The notes under the pieces are model-generated. The model was given only the letters and a program-made list of their open reading frames with translations, was not told the DNA's origin and did not search any database. From positions 19,959,001 to 20,023,000 of the forward strand of contig NC_079875.1 of the NCBI RefSeq assembly GCF_029227915.1: a stretch of 64,000 bases of DNA, in the 5' to 3' direction. A program made the translations under genes and the position numbers. Shown piece by piece: positions 42,467 to 53,455 of the stretch; the stretch's first letter is position 1; each line of letters starts with the position of its first letter. Origin of the DNA: Hydractinia symbiolongicarpus. Lineage: Eukaryota; Cnidaria; Hydrozoa; Anthoathecata; Hydractiniidae.

Positions 42467-43550
42467 TGGGCCTGTACATTGCAAAAATCAATGCGTTTTT
42501 TGAACTTTTACTAATGTCAGGAAATAACCACGTGATCAAACATGAAAATGAGGCTTCCATCTTTGTTAGTTTGTGATATGTGCTACTGTCAATTAACTTT
42601 AAAAGTAAGACAGTAGTTCAGCAATTATTCCCGTCCAGTCCCCTTCCTTGGGTCTCTCAGAATTTAATTAAAAAGGGTTAATGAAATGCGGGAGAAACAT
42701 ATTTATATTCTATACAACATGCCGTACCACTATAAACTAGATAGGTGATCCGGCAGCCAGGTTCATTGCTTACGTGCAAGAAAACCACGTTGCACATCTG
42801 GGTGGACGGCTTAGTATAGGTAAACTTTTTGCTTCACATCTCTGAAATAATTATACAAACCTGCAACGCTTGTTTAAAGAAAAACAGATATCCAGATTTT
42901 TTTTTTGCTGGAAGATTTTTTGTAACAGTTGAACCGTATTTTGGTAACGCAAGAGGGTTTGGCGCAGATAACCATTCTGTTTCTTTGACTTAAATATACA
43001 TGCTACAACCTGTTTTTTCCTTGTCATAGAAAACAATCGTTCAGCATTTTTTTTCTTATTTTGGCGAATAAGTTCCCGTGGAAGTTTAAAATTTTATATG
43101 ACGCAAATCTATGTAGAGGGTTAACAGGAGTGCATCTTTTTTTGCGTTTTTTTCAACTACGTATTTCTAGAAAACCCAAATTTATCTTATAGTCAGATAC
43201 CATATAGTATACTCTTCCTACGTGATGGTATGGTACGACCTACACAACAATAGTACTTACACGTGGCAAAAAAGCGAAATTTTCCGAATTATAGTCAGTT
43301 GTGTTAAAATCTGGAACGATTCGATCACTATGTCTGGCGTGGCATTGTAAAAATGATAATCTGTACTTTGCAGTTTTTGATGTTTCCACAAGCATTTTCT
43401 TTTGTAAAAGGAATAAAATGAAAAAAATAAAAAAATTCTATCGACGCAAGTTCAAAACCGATCAACTGGCTCTGTAAAATCATAGTTCTAATTACAATAG
43501 TTTGACCAGTTGTATGATTAAGATTGTTTATATCATGTAGGATCATTTAT
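42467..43550. other. Non-coding stretch between two repeats
   Basis: AT-rich with no family-like frame. Confidence 0.4.
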
Positions 43551-43893
43551 CCTTGACAAACGGTTGCAGAGATATTAAGGTTTTAAATTTTTTTGATGAC
43601 GTCATTAACCCGTTTGTTCCGAAACGGGTGGGTTCAGCATTAGGAAATTGGTCCTAGGTGATCCCTAGTAACCAAAGGATCAGTCAATACACAAACTTTT
43701 TTTACGGATATTTGTTTACACGTTGCTTCTATATTGTGTAGAGCTCAAAACGTTGAAAATATATAGAATTATGTACTTTTGACAAACAGTTGCGGAGATA
43801 TTAGGGTTTTAAGGTCTTTTGATAACGTCTTCAACCCGTCCATTCCGGAACGGATTCGGAAATCCAGGTTTGAAAAACTTACCCAAATTGGTT
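43551..43893. repeat. Family B repeat, two tandem copies, split by the LINE
   Basis: Two copies of the GATATTAGGGTTTTAA / GACGTCATCAACCCGT / CGGATTC unit start near 43,551 and 43,780. The second is interrupted at AAATTGGTT by the LINE and resumes after it at 47,915 (ATACCCACGCGACG, CAACTCGTTTCCAA). It matches the uninterrupted unit at 26,320-26,560. Confidence 0.8.
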
Positions 43894-43993
43894 TGCACAA
43901 TTGCACACAAAAAGTACTCAAAAAGTTGCTCGAAGGTGAGGTGCATATATTGTGAAATTCTGGCATCAATTCGTCCAACGGTTCCAGAGAAAA

Positions 43994-46900
43994 ATGAGAA
44001 AAACGTCAGAAAACAGACCATCCTTGAGATTGACGCTACTCTCTACAATCTTCCTCTCGCAACTTCTAATCCGTAAGTGTCAGTTTATCACTTCAAATGG
44101 TATCGAATCTCACGAAACCACTTACGGGAGCATCCGAGAAACATTTACCGTAACTTCATTATGGGCTCAAGGTACGAAACTGCAAACGAGAAAGTTAAAC
44201 AATAAACACTTACTTCATCTACTCCTCTACCTCTCTGCCGATATTGAACCAAACCCAGGCCCTTCACCCTGTCAATACTGCTTCAAAACTGTTCGTTGCA
44301 ATCAAAAGAGACTCCGGTGTACTTCCTGCATGAACATCTGTCACGCTTCATGTACAACAGTCAACCGCAAACCGCTACCATCCAGAGAGGAAACACCCTG
44401 GATCTGTTCAAAATGCACGCATTCAGAACTACCCTTCCAAAATATATCCACTGATCAGAATCCACCTGTTGAAGTAGAACCTACTGCAGACTGGAAAGTT
44501 TCAAGCGAACACATCAAAGCTCTTCGTGATAATCGAAATCACACATCAATAGCGACCATCAACACACAAAGTCTTCTTTCATCTCTCACCGAATTCAAAC
44601 AAATGATTGAAGACTACAATTTCGATATCGTCTGCGTAACAGAAACATGGCTCCAGAACAAAACTCAAGAAAAATATGTTCAAATCCCAGACTATGTATT
44701 CAAAGGTAACCATCGAGGAAGTAAGGGTGGAGGTGTAGGAATATACTTAAAAGAATCAATAACCTTTAAAGAACGAACTGATATTCCGAAAATTGATCCT
44801 TCCATCGAACAATTCTGGGTTGAAGTCAACGGTAAGAACAAAAACTCTCACTATCTCGTCGGATGCATATACCAACCAAGCTCCAAAGAAGGCGAGAAAA
44901 GAGAATGGTGTGACAAATTCGAACATCTCCTGAGTCAAGTTTACACAAAATGGCACGGTCCAATCGTCATTTGTGGTGACTTTAATATCGACCTTCTCAC
45001 TAAATCGGTCAGTCAAGAAACATATATGAACATTTTGAATACGTTTGACTTATCGCAGCATGTTACAAAACCAACAAGAAAAGATAAGACCTTAATCGAC
45101 CATATCTCGACGAACCTACCTGAGAAAATCATCCACCAGAACGTCATCAAAACCGACGAAATAAGTGATCATGACCTCGGTTACGTCATTATAAACATTC
45201 GCAAACAGCGGTTCGAACCAAGATACAAAGTCATTCGCGATGAAAAACGTTTTTCGCTAAATGACTACATTACTGACTTTTCGCAACTACCGTTTAACAT
45301 CGTTTACGCAGTAGACGATCCGAACGACAAAGTATCAATGCTAAACCATCTGATTACTGAATGTTTATCACGACACGCTCCATTGAAACGTACCAGATTC
45401 ACAAGACCTCCTGCTCCCTGGATGCAAGACCCTATAATCAACAACTCCAAAAATGCTCTCGAAGAGATACGAAAAACCAAATCTAGAGACAACAGTGAAT
45501 ACGTTAAGCTCCGAAACAACCACAAAAAACTTATCAGAAAAGCCAAGTCAAAATTCATTCTAAAATCGTTATCATCGAGTAATCCTAAGGAAGTATGGAA
45601 AACTATCCACAGGATTCTCAAACCACCAACCGCTAGAATAAAGTTTGATCCTGATAAACTGAATGATCACTATACCACACTCGCATCTCGTCTTTGCGAG
45701 AAAGAAAACGTTCCCTTGAATCCCAAACAGCTCATATCTGCACTACCACTTGATACCGAACAGTTACTACAAATGCACGAAACAACCTATGAAGAGGTAA
45801 ACAAGATCATTAGAAATCTTCGGAGTGACTGCTCGAGCGGCCATGATAACATCCCTGTCAAATTCCTGAAGCCAGTCTATGACTACATCACGTCCTCACT
45901 TGTTCACATCATAAACAGTTGCATCACCACAAGATCATTCCCTGATCTATGGAAACTGGCACGCGTCTGTCCAATTCCAAAAGTTGCGAATCCAACAGTG
46001 GCAAAAGACTTCCGTCCAGTCTCCATCTTATCAATCCTATCAAAAATCTTCGAGAGAGTAATCTTGAACCAAATACTAACCTTCGTCGAATCCAAAGTAT
46101 ACAACACGACACAATCAGGATTCCGAAAAGGACATTCCACCACCACTCTTCTCTTGAAACTGCGTGACGATATTGTAAAAGCAATGAACAAAAATGACAT
46201 AACCATCGCAGTAATGATCGATTATTCCAAAGCGTTCGATACCATCGACCATTCAATATTGGTACGCAAACTGAGCCGATTAGGATTTGGACAATCAATT
46301 ATTTCACTTATCGTCAGTTATCTGTCGAACAGAAAACAATATGTACAGGTCGATGACCGAAAATCCCAAACCAAAAATATTTTCTTCGGAGTGCCGCAAG
46401 GAAGTATCCTTGGCCCGATTTTATTCAACATATACGTTGCCGACCTACCAAATGAAATCCAAACACCCTCCATCCAATATGCCGATGATACGACCCTCTG
46501 CAAATCATGTCCCAAACAAAACCTTTTCGAATCCATCAAGGCAATTGAACTAGACCTAACATCACTATGCAACTGGTCGAGAGATAATGGTCTGATTTTC
46601 AACAGCGACAAATTACAAATGATGGTTATTCGAAAACCCAGATCACTGCCATCAGATCGATCCTACCTCCTACGTTCAGAAGGCCGATCAGTAAGACAAG
46701 AACTGTATGTCAAGATACTCGGTATCCAAATGGACGAAAACCTCTCCTGGTTACCTCAAGTGAATTATGCAACAAAGTCAGCTTACGCAAATTTACAAAC
46801 GATAAAAAGGTTCAAGAGATTCACCCCGTATAGAGTTCGGAAAACACTCGCGGAATCTCTTGTCCTCTCCAAACTGAGTTATTGCAATACCGTGTACGCT

Positions 46901-47314
46901 CAAATTCCGCAATACTTGAAAAAGCGCATCCAACGTGTACAGTCGTGTGCAGCCGGGTACGTTCTCCGTCGCTACTGCACCCTGAAAGATGTGACAAGTT
47001 TGGGTTGGCTTCTTGTTGAGCAACGTTGTGAATTGGACCTCTCGATCGCAGGTTTTAAAGCTTTAAACGATGAAAAGTGGCCGGACTACTTGTCTATGAA
47101 AAAGCTCAAGTTCAAAAGGACTCTCCGATCTATTGATAATGGAATAATGATTGAACCTGGTGAAAATGGCACTTTCAACAACCAAGTGTCTAAAGTTTTT
47201 AATGATTTGCCAAAAAATATACGTAACCTAGATTCAATTTCAACATTTTACAGTCAAACGAAAAAATATTTTTTAGATAAATCAATCGCCATTGCCTTAG
47301 CAAGGGAAGGCTAG
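43994..47314 (+). CDS. LINE polyprotein: 2A-like peptide, PHD finger, AP endonuclease, reverse transcriptase
   Basis: ATG 43,994 is the first methionine of a frame open from 43,952 (GTG); the ORF ends at TAG 47,312-47,314, giving 1,106 residues. Residues 75-90 form a hydrophobic stretch ending in DIEPNPGP, a 2A-like ribosome-skipping motif. Residues 93-141 are a PHD-type zinc finger (C-x2-C, C109-x2-C112, H117-x2-C120, C138-x2-C141). The AP endonuclease starts near residue 187 (ATINTQSL), with VTETWL, GDFNIDLL and SDHDL. The reverse transcriptase spans about residues 600-850 with DIVK, VMIDYSKAFDTIDH, GVPQGSILGP and YADD (829-832). The product would nick the target and copy its RNA there. No frame lesion is present, so the element may be competent. 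Confidence 0.9.
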   Translation: MRKTSENRPSLRLTLLSTIFLSQLLIRKCQFITSNGIESHETTYGSIRETFTVTSLWAQGTKLQTRKLNNKHLLHLLLYLSADIEPNPGPSPCQYCFKTVRCNQKRLRCTSCMNICHASCTTVNRKPLPSREETPWICSKCTHSELPFQNISTDQNPPVEVEPTADWKVSSEHIKALRDNRNHTSIATINTQSLLSSLTEFKQMIEDYNFDIVCVTETWLQNKTQEKYVQIPDYVFKGNHRGSKGGGVGIYLKESITFKERTDIPKIDPSIEQFWVEVNGKNKNSHYLVGCIYQPSSKEGEKREWCDKFEHLLSQVYTKWHGPIVICGDFNIDLLTKSVSQETYMNILNTFDLSQHVTKPTRKDKTLIDHISTNLPEKIIHQNVIKTDEISDHDLGYVIINIRKQRFEPRYKVIRDEKRFSLNDYITDFSQLPFNIVYAVDDPNDKVSMLNHLITECLSRHAPLKRTRFTRPPAPWMQDPIINNSKNALEEIRKTKSRDNSEYVKLRNNHKKLIRKAKSKFILKSLSSSNPKEVWKTIHRILKPPTARIKFDPDKLNDHYTTLASRLCEKENVPLNPKQLISALPLDTEQLLQMHETTYEEVNKIIRNLRSDCSSGHDNIPVKFLKPVYDYITSSLVHIINSCITTRSFPDLWKLARVCPIPKVANPTVAKDFRPVSILSILSKIFERVILNQILTFVESKVYNTTQSGFRKGHSTTTLLLKLRDDIVKAMNKNDITIAVMIDYSKAFDTIDHSILVRKLSRLGFGQSIISLIVSYLSNRKQYVQVDDRKSQTKNIFFGVPQGSILGPILFNIYVADLPNEIQTPSIQYADDTTLCKSCPKQNLFESIKAIELDLTSLCNWSRDNGLIFNSDKLQMMVIRKPRSLPSDRSYLLRSEGRSVRQELYVKILGIQMDENLSWLPQVNYATKSAYANLQTIKRFKRFTPYRVRKTLAESLVLSKLSYCNTVYAQIPQYLKKRIQRVQSCAAGYVLRRYCTLKDVTSLGWLLVEQRCELDLSIAGFKALNDEKWPDYLSMKKLKFKRTLRSIDNGIMIEPGENGTFNNQVSKVFNDLPKNIRNLDSISTFYSQTKKYFLDKSIAIALAREG
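44210..44263 (+). other. 2A-like ribosome-skipping signal in the LINE ORF
   Basis: LLHLLLYLSADIEPNPGP contains the D-x-E-x-N-P-G-P core; separation would occur between the glycine at residue 89 and the proline at residue 90. The leucine-rich leader is typical of 2A-like sequences in CR1/L2-type elements, where it can also act as a signal sequence. It would release an 89-residue N-terminal product. Activity is inferred from the motif. Confidence 0.8.
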
Positions 47315-47524
47315 GTTCTCCGATTGTATAAGCATTTCCTTATCAATTTCTGCTAAACCAACTCTATCAAGCGCGGGTCCGAGTTTCCATATTTTTCAAC
47401 CTCCACCAAGTTACCAAGATTTTCTTATTTCCAAATCTCGTTTAGACATATCGAAACATACGATAATCTCTGAGCCTCCACAGTGAGCCTTCCTATGCTT
47501 GGGTTTTATATTATAGAATTTTTT

Positions 47525-47551
47525 TTTTTTATATATATATATATATATATA
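47525..47551. repeat. Poly-T/(TA)n stretch in the LINE 3' UTR
   Basis: A T run followed by about ten TA units within the 3' UTR. Confidence 0.9.
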
Positions 47552-47868
47552 GTTATCACATTTCTTAAAAGTGCTGGCTGCTACGGTTTAAATGAGCTGT
47601 TTATTTCAACACAGCCAACGTTTTATCTCTAACGAAGTCTTTCAGAGTCGAAGGAGACCTTCCGCTGATATACAACTATAGCCTATGCCTTTCCTCTATT
47701 TAATCTATCAACGACTATTTAACAAAACCTAAATCTACAACTCTTATTGAAACCTAGATCTCCATGCTTCTTGTATCATTTTTGTTCTAAACTTTTTATT
47801 CTTATTGTTGTTATTATTATGTTATTATAGGGATAAGAACCATTGTATAATGGAACCCGAATAAATGT

Positions 47869-47869
<1 letters not shown>

Positions 47870-47905
<36 letters not shown>
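47870..47905 (+). other. LINE poly(A) tail
   Basis: About 36 uninterrupted A residues after AATAAATGTC, whose AATAAA is a plausible polyadenylation signal. Confidence 0.9.
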
Positions 47906-47911
<6 letters not shown>

Positions 47912-47914
47912 GTT

Positions 47915-48470
47915 CGATCCTTAGATACCCACGCGACGAAAATTACTGACGTCACCAACTCGTTTCCAATTTTTTGGACTCAAAGTTTTAAGTGCATTGC
48001 AATGGCTTCTTCAATTTAAAAATATTAACTGCCTGTTACAGACAGACAGACACACTCTCTGTATTATTATATAGACCAGTCGATAAAGCCTGTGGAAAAA
48101 TTTACTTAGGCAGAGGAAAAATGACAAAAAGTCGTCATTTAAATTTTGATGACGTTAACACGCGTAGCAACTATTGTGAAGAGTTTGAATCTTTAATCAA
48201 AATAATTTATAATGTATATGAACATGTACATTTAAGCAAAAGTTAAGGAGATATATACGTTTAAAAATTTTGCTGACGTCACCAATCTTATTAAACGCAT
48301 TTCTTGATGTCGCGCTGTAAAGTTAGAAAGATTAACAAATATAGACATTACTTTATCGGCTACATCAAAGGAATATGAACACATCCACTTTGCCTGTCAC
48401 AGACAGACGGACTCACTCTCTGTAATATTATAAGAAACTAGCCGAATTCTCGTGGAAGAATCCACTGAAT
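47915..48470. repeat. Repeat cluster after the LINE (families B and C)
   Basis: It starts with the continuation of the split family B unit, then tails GACAGACAGACACACTCTCT (about 48,040) and CAGACAGACGGACTCACTCT (about 48,403). In between lies a unit starting ACCAGTCGATAAAGCCTGTG (48,075). The tails match those of the CCCGTGG family, linking the families. Confidence 0.6.
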
Positions 48471-49099
48471 CTCTAATTGAATCCATGTTAGGGATACTAA
48501 ACAAATCATACAACATAGTTTTTTAAACTCACAATCTGCATTATTCTATATTTATACCCGCTGAAACAAAACGTTTAAAAATGCAAGCAGGTGCAACAAT
48601 GGAAGGAAAAATAAAATAAAATAAAATTGCAAAATGTCCAACAAAATCGAAGGTGTCTAACAACCGTTGGAAAAATGCTAAATCTGCTAAAATTATATAC
48701 TTGCTTTGCCATGCCAAAATTACAGCAAGGAAAAAAGTATACCATAAAAAAAAACCTAAAATATTTCGTTGAGTCATACAAAAAAGGTTATAACAAAATT
48801 TCCACAATGTACAGTTTGTATGCATCATACCAAATCAGATACTCAGTCTATTGTATACACAGCCACCCTCCCAAAATTTTACTCAAAATATAAAAACTCA
48901 ACAGTTAACAACACATAAAAGAAAAACATAAGAACTTGAATCATATCGGTATATTGTATCTCCACCGTAATATTCAAATCCAAAATATTACAAGAGCAGT
49001 TTGCCTTACAGACCCAAACTCATAAACAAAAAAATCAATTATTTTAATTTTATATATCAAGAAAACAGCGCAAACAATGCAGCGTTTTCGAATTTGAGA

Positions 49100-50136
49100 A
49101 TTATATAATACATATCTAAGGGAGAGCTGCCCATCTTACCTGGCTAAACATTATTGCATTGACACAAGATGTGACTTGAAACAAATCGTGAGCGGATTGT
49201 TCATCTACAATTCTCTTAGCTTTTGAACGAATCACCCCCCCCCCCCCCCCCCCCTCCCCCAAAAAATGCCTATTGATTATTATTTCATTAAAATACATAG
49301 TTTTCTGTATAAAAAATATATTGCCCCCTTACAGTACCTTAAATTCAGAAACTCAACAAGTATAGTACAGAAACGTTTTTATGTTAATTCTACCAGATTT
49401 GTCTAAGAAGAGCACCCCTTAAGAAAATTATTTTTATATACATAAGTTTTTGATCTTTGCTGTTACGTACAAATAAATTACAATACCCATAGTTATACCT
49501 GACGTGGAATAACAATCTGGCAAAACTTATAAATATAGCTAATATTACTGGCAATACTTATAGAAATACTACCTATTGACAGAACATTTTGTGAATTTAA
49601 AAAACAACAACAATCTGTAGCTGCAGCTGTAACATTCTTGCAGGCCATAATTTTTAAATAATCAAGGCTCAAGGATACTTATGAGTATTACCTTGGGTGA
49701 TTGCATTGCTCTTATTACATTTTGTTGAATATATAACAAGATGAAGACCAATATTCAATCTAATACCATCAACCCAACATGCTTAGGATAACCTTTGAGG
49801 AAAGGGGGATAGCCAAGTCATAATGTAATTTACAGATGTTTCAAAAAATATAAAATCCAAACCTTAGTTATGAAAAAAACAATAGCTAGCTAGCTAAACA
49901 CTAGAAAAAAATATAAACCAGTATAAAATAAGTGCCATGTTCTATTTTTTTACCAAAAGTTCAAAATTTGCCCATTTGACAAGTTAACTTGAGAAATAAT
50001 AAAGGTAAACAAACTATATGTGCATCACTTCGCTGGAAAATTAAAATTGTCTCTAAACTAACCTCGTTTTCATGTTAGTATGTCTATTCCGGCTGTGTAT
50101 TTGCGGAATGGAAATGGATATTGAAATAGGTCTATT
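49100..50136. mobile_element. Inverted-repeat element, right copy (inverted, partial)
   Basis: Read on the minus strand this matches 40,873-41,958, with the end GATATTGAAATAGGTCTATT at 50,116-50,136. Beyond 49,100 the similarity to the left copy ends, so this copy is shorter or recombined. The homopolymer differs: a 20-C run at 49,237-49,256 against a G run of about 10 (41,816-41,829) in the other copy. Confidence 0.7.
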
Positions 50137-52428
50137 TGTTTAATAAGCAATAAAAGAGTGAACTTCTAATCAATTTTGTGCATCATACAAAATTTTTCTA
50201 TTTAGAACAAACAATTAAGAGATATATTTTTAGGATATTCTGAACTACATTGTTTAGAGTATATTCTTACAAAAAAGTGCAAAAAAGTACAAAAAATATT
50301 TTTCGGCTCAAGACACAACAAGGAACTGAATATTAAAGGGAAAATTTAGCTCTGAAAGTTAAAAAAAAAAAATCGCTACGCAGACCTGCTTTTCTTTCGC
50401 TTCCTCAGTAGGTAGCTTGCTAGCGTTCCCTGGATAAAAGTTCAATCAGTTTTTTACTTGGAATACCTAACTTCGCTTCATCTCAAAAGAGAACGAATTG
50501 AAAATGTATACAATTGTCTGATAAATTCCAATCAGTTCTCTTTGTGACGTTATATCTTACGTTTTTATTTTTTTAAAACAAATACTTCTGACAACAACAT
50601 CAAATTTTTATACTTGCTCGACAACAACAGTTTTGTTTTTTTCATTTTAGATTCGAATTATATTCATATTCGAATGTGATAGGTTTTTTTTTCTTATATA
50701 GTAAGCAACCTCAATTCCGCAACACAAAAATGGAAAATATAGAAGAACAAATAAGCTTTGAGCTAACCTCATGAGGCATTGGCATGCTTTGTTTGAAATA
50801 ATTTTTTTTTTAAGATTAATTTGAAAAAGAGACAACCTTCTTCGGTTTGGTTTTCTTTTTTCAGTTGATAAACAACTTGTTTCCGTGAGATACGGCGCGC
50901 ACATGGTAAACCGGGGGTAAAATTAAATTATTCTAATCATAACGACCATGTACGGCTTTTCATATAAACAACAAATAAACCCCCGTGTGGCAATTTTTTA
51001 AAATTTAGTAGACAATACATGAGCCATAAGAAAATGACCCGTGATTTTAGTGTCGTGAACTCACATAGTCACTCACACAAGCGTATTATAATATAGGATT
51101 AAGAATTGTGTTTGGATAGAACTAGAAGACAAGCAATTATAGTACAAATTCAAATAGCCCTGTGACATTTCCTGCGAAAGTGTTGATATAATTCTGTTGT
51201 TTTTCTTTCTTTCTCTCTTTTTTTGGAAGTTGTTAAATCAGTCCACAAAAAATGATTGGGACTTAAAGGTACATGAAAATAATAACCGATAGGGGTAGGA
51301 AGCGTAATGACATTCTTACTTCGGTCAACAGCACTGGTGATTTAAATATGGTAATCGATGGTAAAAAACTTGTTAATAGCGCTTTTGCTACCTGTGGTAT
51401 AGGTGAACACAATACGATGATATATTATGGCTCGCTTTTGTGAACACCTTTCTATACTTACATCTCGAAGTTTATTGCTGTATTTTCGAGGTACATATAA
51501 CTAATGTGTATACGCAGTGTTCTGTTAAACGTTAGTAAAACATAGCTAGTCATAGTGGATGATATCATTTCCCCGAAATGACAATGATAGATGCTTTTCT
51601 GTGAAACTATTTGGCAGAATACCTACGAATACCTACTCTGCGTAGGTATTCTGTCTAATCCACATTTAAGTTATTTTATTCACATTTTGCTGACATTTTT
51701 GACAAAATTTCCTATCTCAGCATCTCTACTTATTGGAACTCTAGATTATGTTAAAAAATGTGATTTTAATATAATAAAATTGATTGTAAAAATTAATGCT
51801 AATTCTTTACAACAGATCGAGAATTTATTCTTGCAAATAATTTTCAAAACTTAAGCCAGTTACTAAATGACCAAATAAACCTGAAATTCCCATCATTTTC
51901 CTGACACATCATATATATGGCTAATATATGACATTTAAGGTTTAACAGTATTTCATATATTCATGACAATTTCTGACTTTCAAACATTCCTGCTCAATCT
52001 TCAGCCTGCCCATAGTGCTATATATAAAGCCATAGATAGCGTTAGTATAGGTGTCATGTGCCAAAAGATTAAACATGGCCTAACATCATTTAAAGTTTAC
52101 ATTACACAAAAGGCAGGCTTGAAAATAAAAATGTAAATGTAATATCAACAACAATCTGAAGACATCAGGACTTAAAGATTCCACGGTACAAGATTGATGG
52201 AGGACGAAAGCTATAACACTTGACCAACGACAATGGTAATAGTATGTATACATGCATCAAAAATGAAAGATCTAAATTACACACTGCAAGACTTTCAAGG
52301 CTTTTACATAATATTGTCAAAACACTTAACAATCCGTTCTCATAAGAAACATGCTGAAGAGTGGTAAAAAGTATGTTCACAGTATATATTAGGACTTCGG
52401 TCCTATTAATATATCAGATTGCTCGAAA
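50137..52428. other. Non-coding stretch with two small hairpins
   Basis: No gene is supported. A 12-bp stem AGAATACCTACG/CGTAGGTATTCT lies at about 51,616-51,652. A TAGGAC-TTCG-GTCCTA hairpin lies at 52,390-52,405. The rest is AT-rich. Confidence 0.4.
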
Positions 52429-52432
52429 TTAA

Positions 52433-53438
52433 CCCTTTCAGTCCTGAGGTGTTTTTTCTCTATTCCTGCGCAATTTTATCACATTTTATCATGCCATACT
52501 TAAATTGTGCAATTGTTATCGTCATTGGCCCAAATTTTCACCCTTTTTTTCAAAGACAATTTGCTACCAAAATTTAAAAAAAAAATCTCTCTATAATATT
52601 TCAGGTCACCTGATCAAAAATGGCAGATATTTTCGTTTTGAAAAATTACAAAAATCAAGTTCAACTCAACATAAAATATTTTCTAGTAATGATCGTGATT
52701 AAAAATGGCAGATATTTTTGTTTTGAAAAATTCACCTATTATATACTTATATATATAATAAACAAGCTGTGAAAATTTCATGAATAAGGCAAAATGCAGT
52801 TGTCAGCATTTTGTGATCACATCTTATAACTGCTGGAAATCGGCTGCATAAAAGGAACTCTAGATATTCTTTAAAATTCAAAAGGAATTGATGGAAAAAT
52901 ATATAATTGCAGTAAGTAATAAGTACGGAACTACATTGCTTGTTTTTGTACAACACTTGGAAAGACTTTCACCTGCTTTTGGAAAATATATTGCTCACAG
53001 AATGATTTGTCAATTAATTGTTTGAAAACAAACTCAACTCAATTGCCAATGAATTGATCAAAATGAATGTAACTCACAATCATATATCAAAAAAACATAA
53101 TGAAACTACTATAAAACAATGTAAATAATTTCTATGGAACAAAACTCAAAAACCTATTCTCAAAAAAGTAAAAAGCAGGAGAAAAATCTAATGATCAATA
53201 TTAGAATAATACATTGCAAAATTCCATGGAGTCACGTTTTTTTGCAAAATCGCACCCAATTTCTCTAGTTCATATATAGCGTGTGGTTCTGAGGGCATAA
53301 GATTGGCGCTCCATTCTTAAAATCATCAAAAACCAAAATGCAAAAATACTTTTGATGCTGGAAATATTCTAAGCATGAATTGACACCCTGGCTAAAATTG
53401 ACAGACTTATATTGACTCCTCTTTTGACCTCCGGGAGG
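52433..53438. mobile_element. Possible TTAA-flanked element next to the host gene 3' end
   Basis: It is flanked by TTAA at 52,429-52,432 and 53,439-53,442; its ends start CCCTTTCAGTCCTGAGG and (reverse) CCTCCCGGAGGTC. Both open with CC and share AGGT, but the inverted repeat is poor. The internal ATGGCAGATATTTTCGTTTTG word occurs twice (52,620 and 52,702). A piggyBac-type MITE is likely rather than proven. Confidence 0.4.
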
Positions 53439-53455
53439 TTAAAAAACCTGTTTAT

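Larger units (their letters stand above)
43894..47905 (+). mobile_element. Full-length CR1/L2-like LINE with poly(A) and target-site duplication
   Basis: The element sits between two copies of AAATTGGTT (43,885-43,893 and 47,906-47,914); part of the A run may belong to the tail. Comparison with the uninterrupted repeat at 26,420-26,470 (ACCCAAATTGGTCCTATCTG) shows the exact insertion point. It has a short 5' leader of about 100 bases, a single 1,106-codon ORF, a 550-base 3' UTR with a (TA)n stretch (47,531-47,551) and a 36-A tail. The intact ORF and clean duplication indicate recent insertion. Confidence 0.9.

Noticed and set aside
45924-46298. Arginine-rich minus-strand frame inside the LINE
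   Set aside because: It is antisense of the intact reverse transcriptase and has no family features.
47905-47920. tRNA gene or pol III B box (GGTTCGATCC)
   Set aside because: The word arises at the junction of the LINE target duplication and the flanking repeat; no cloverleaf can be drawn.
48541-48893. Overlapping frames on both strands near 48.6 kb
   Set aside because: Low-complexity, phenylalanine- or lysine-rich translations expected from AT-rich DNA.
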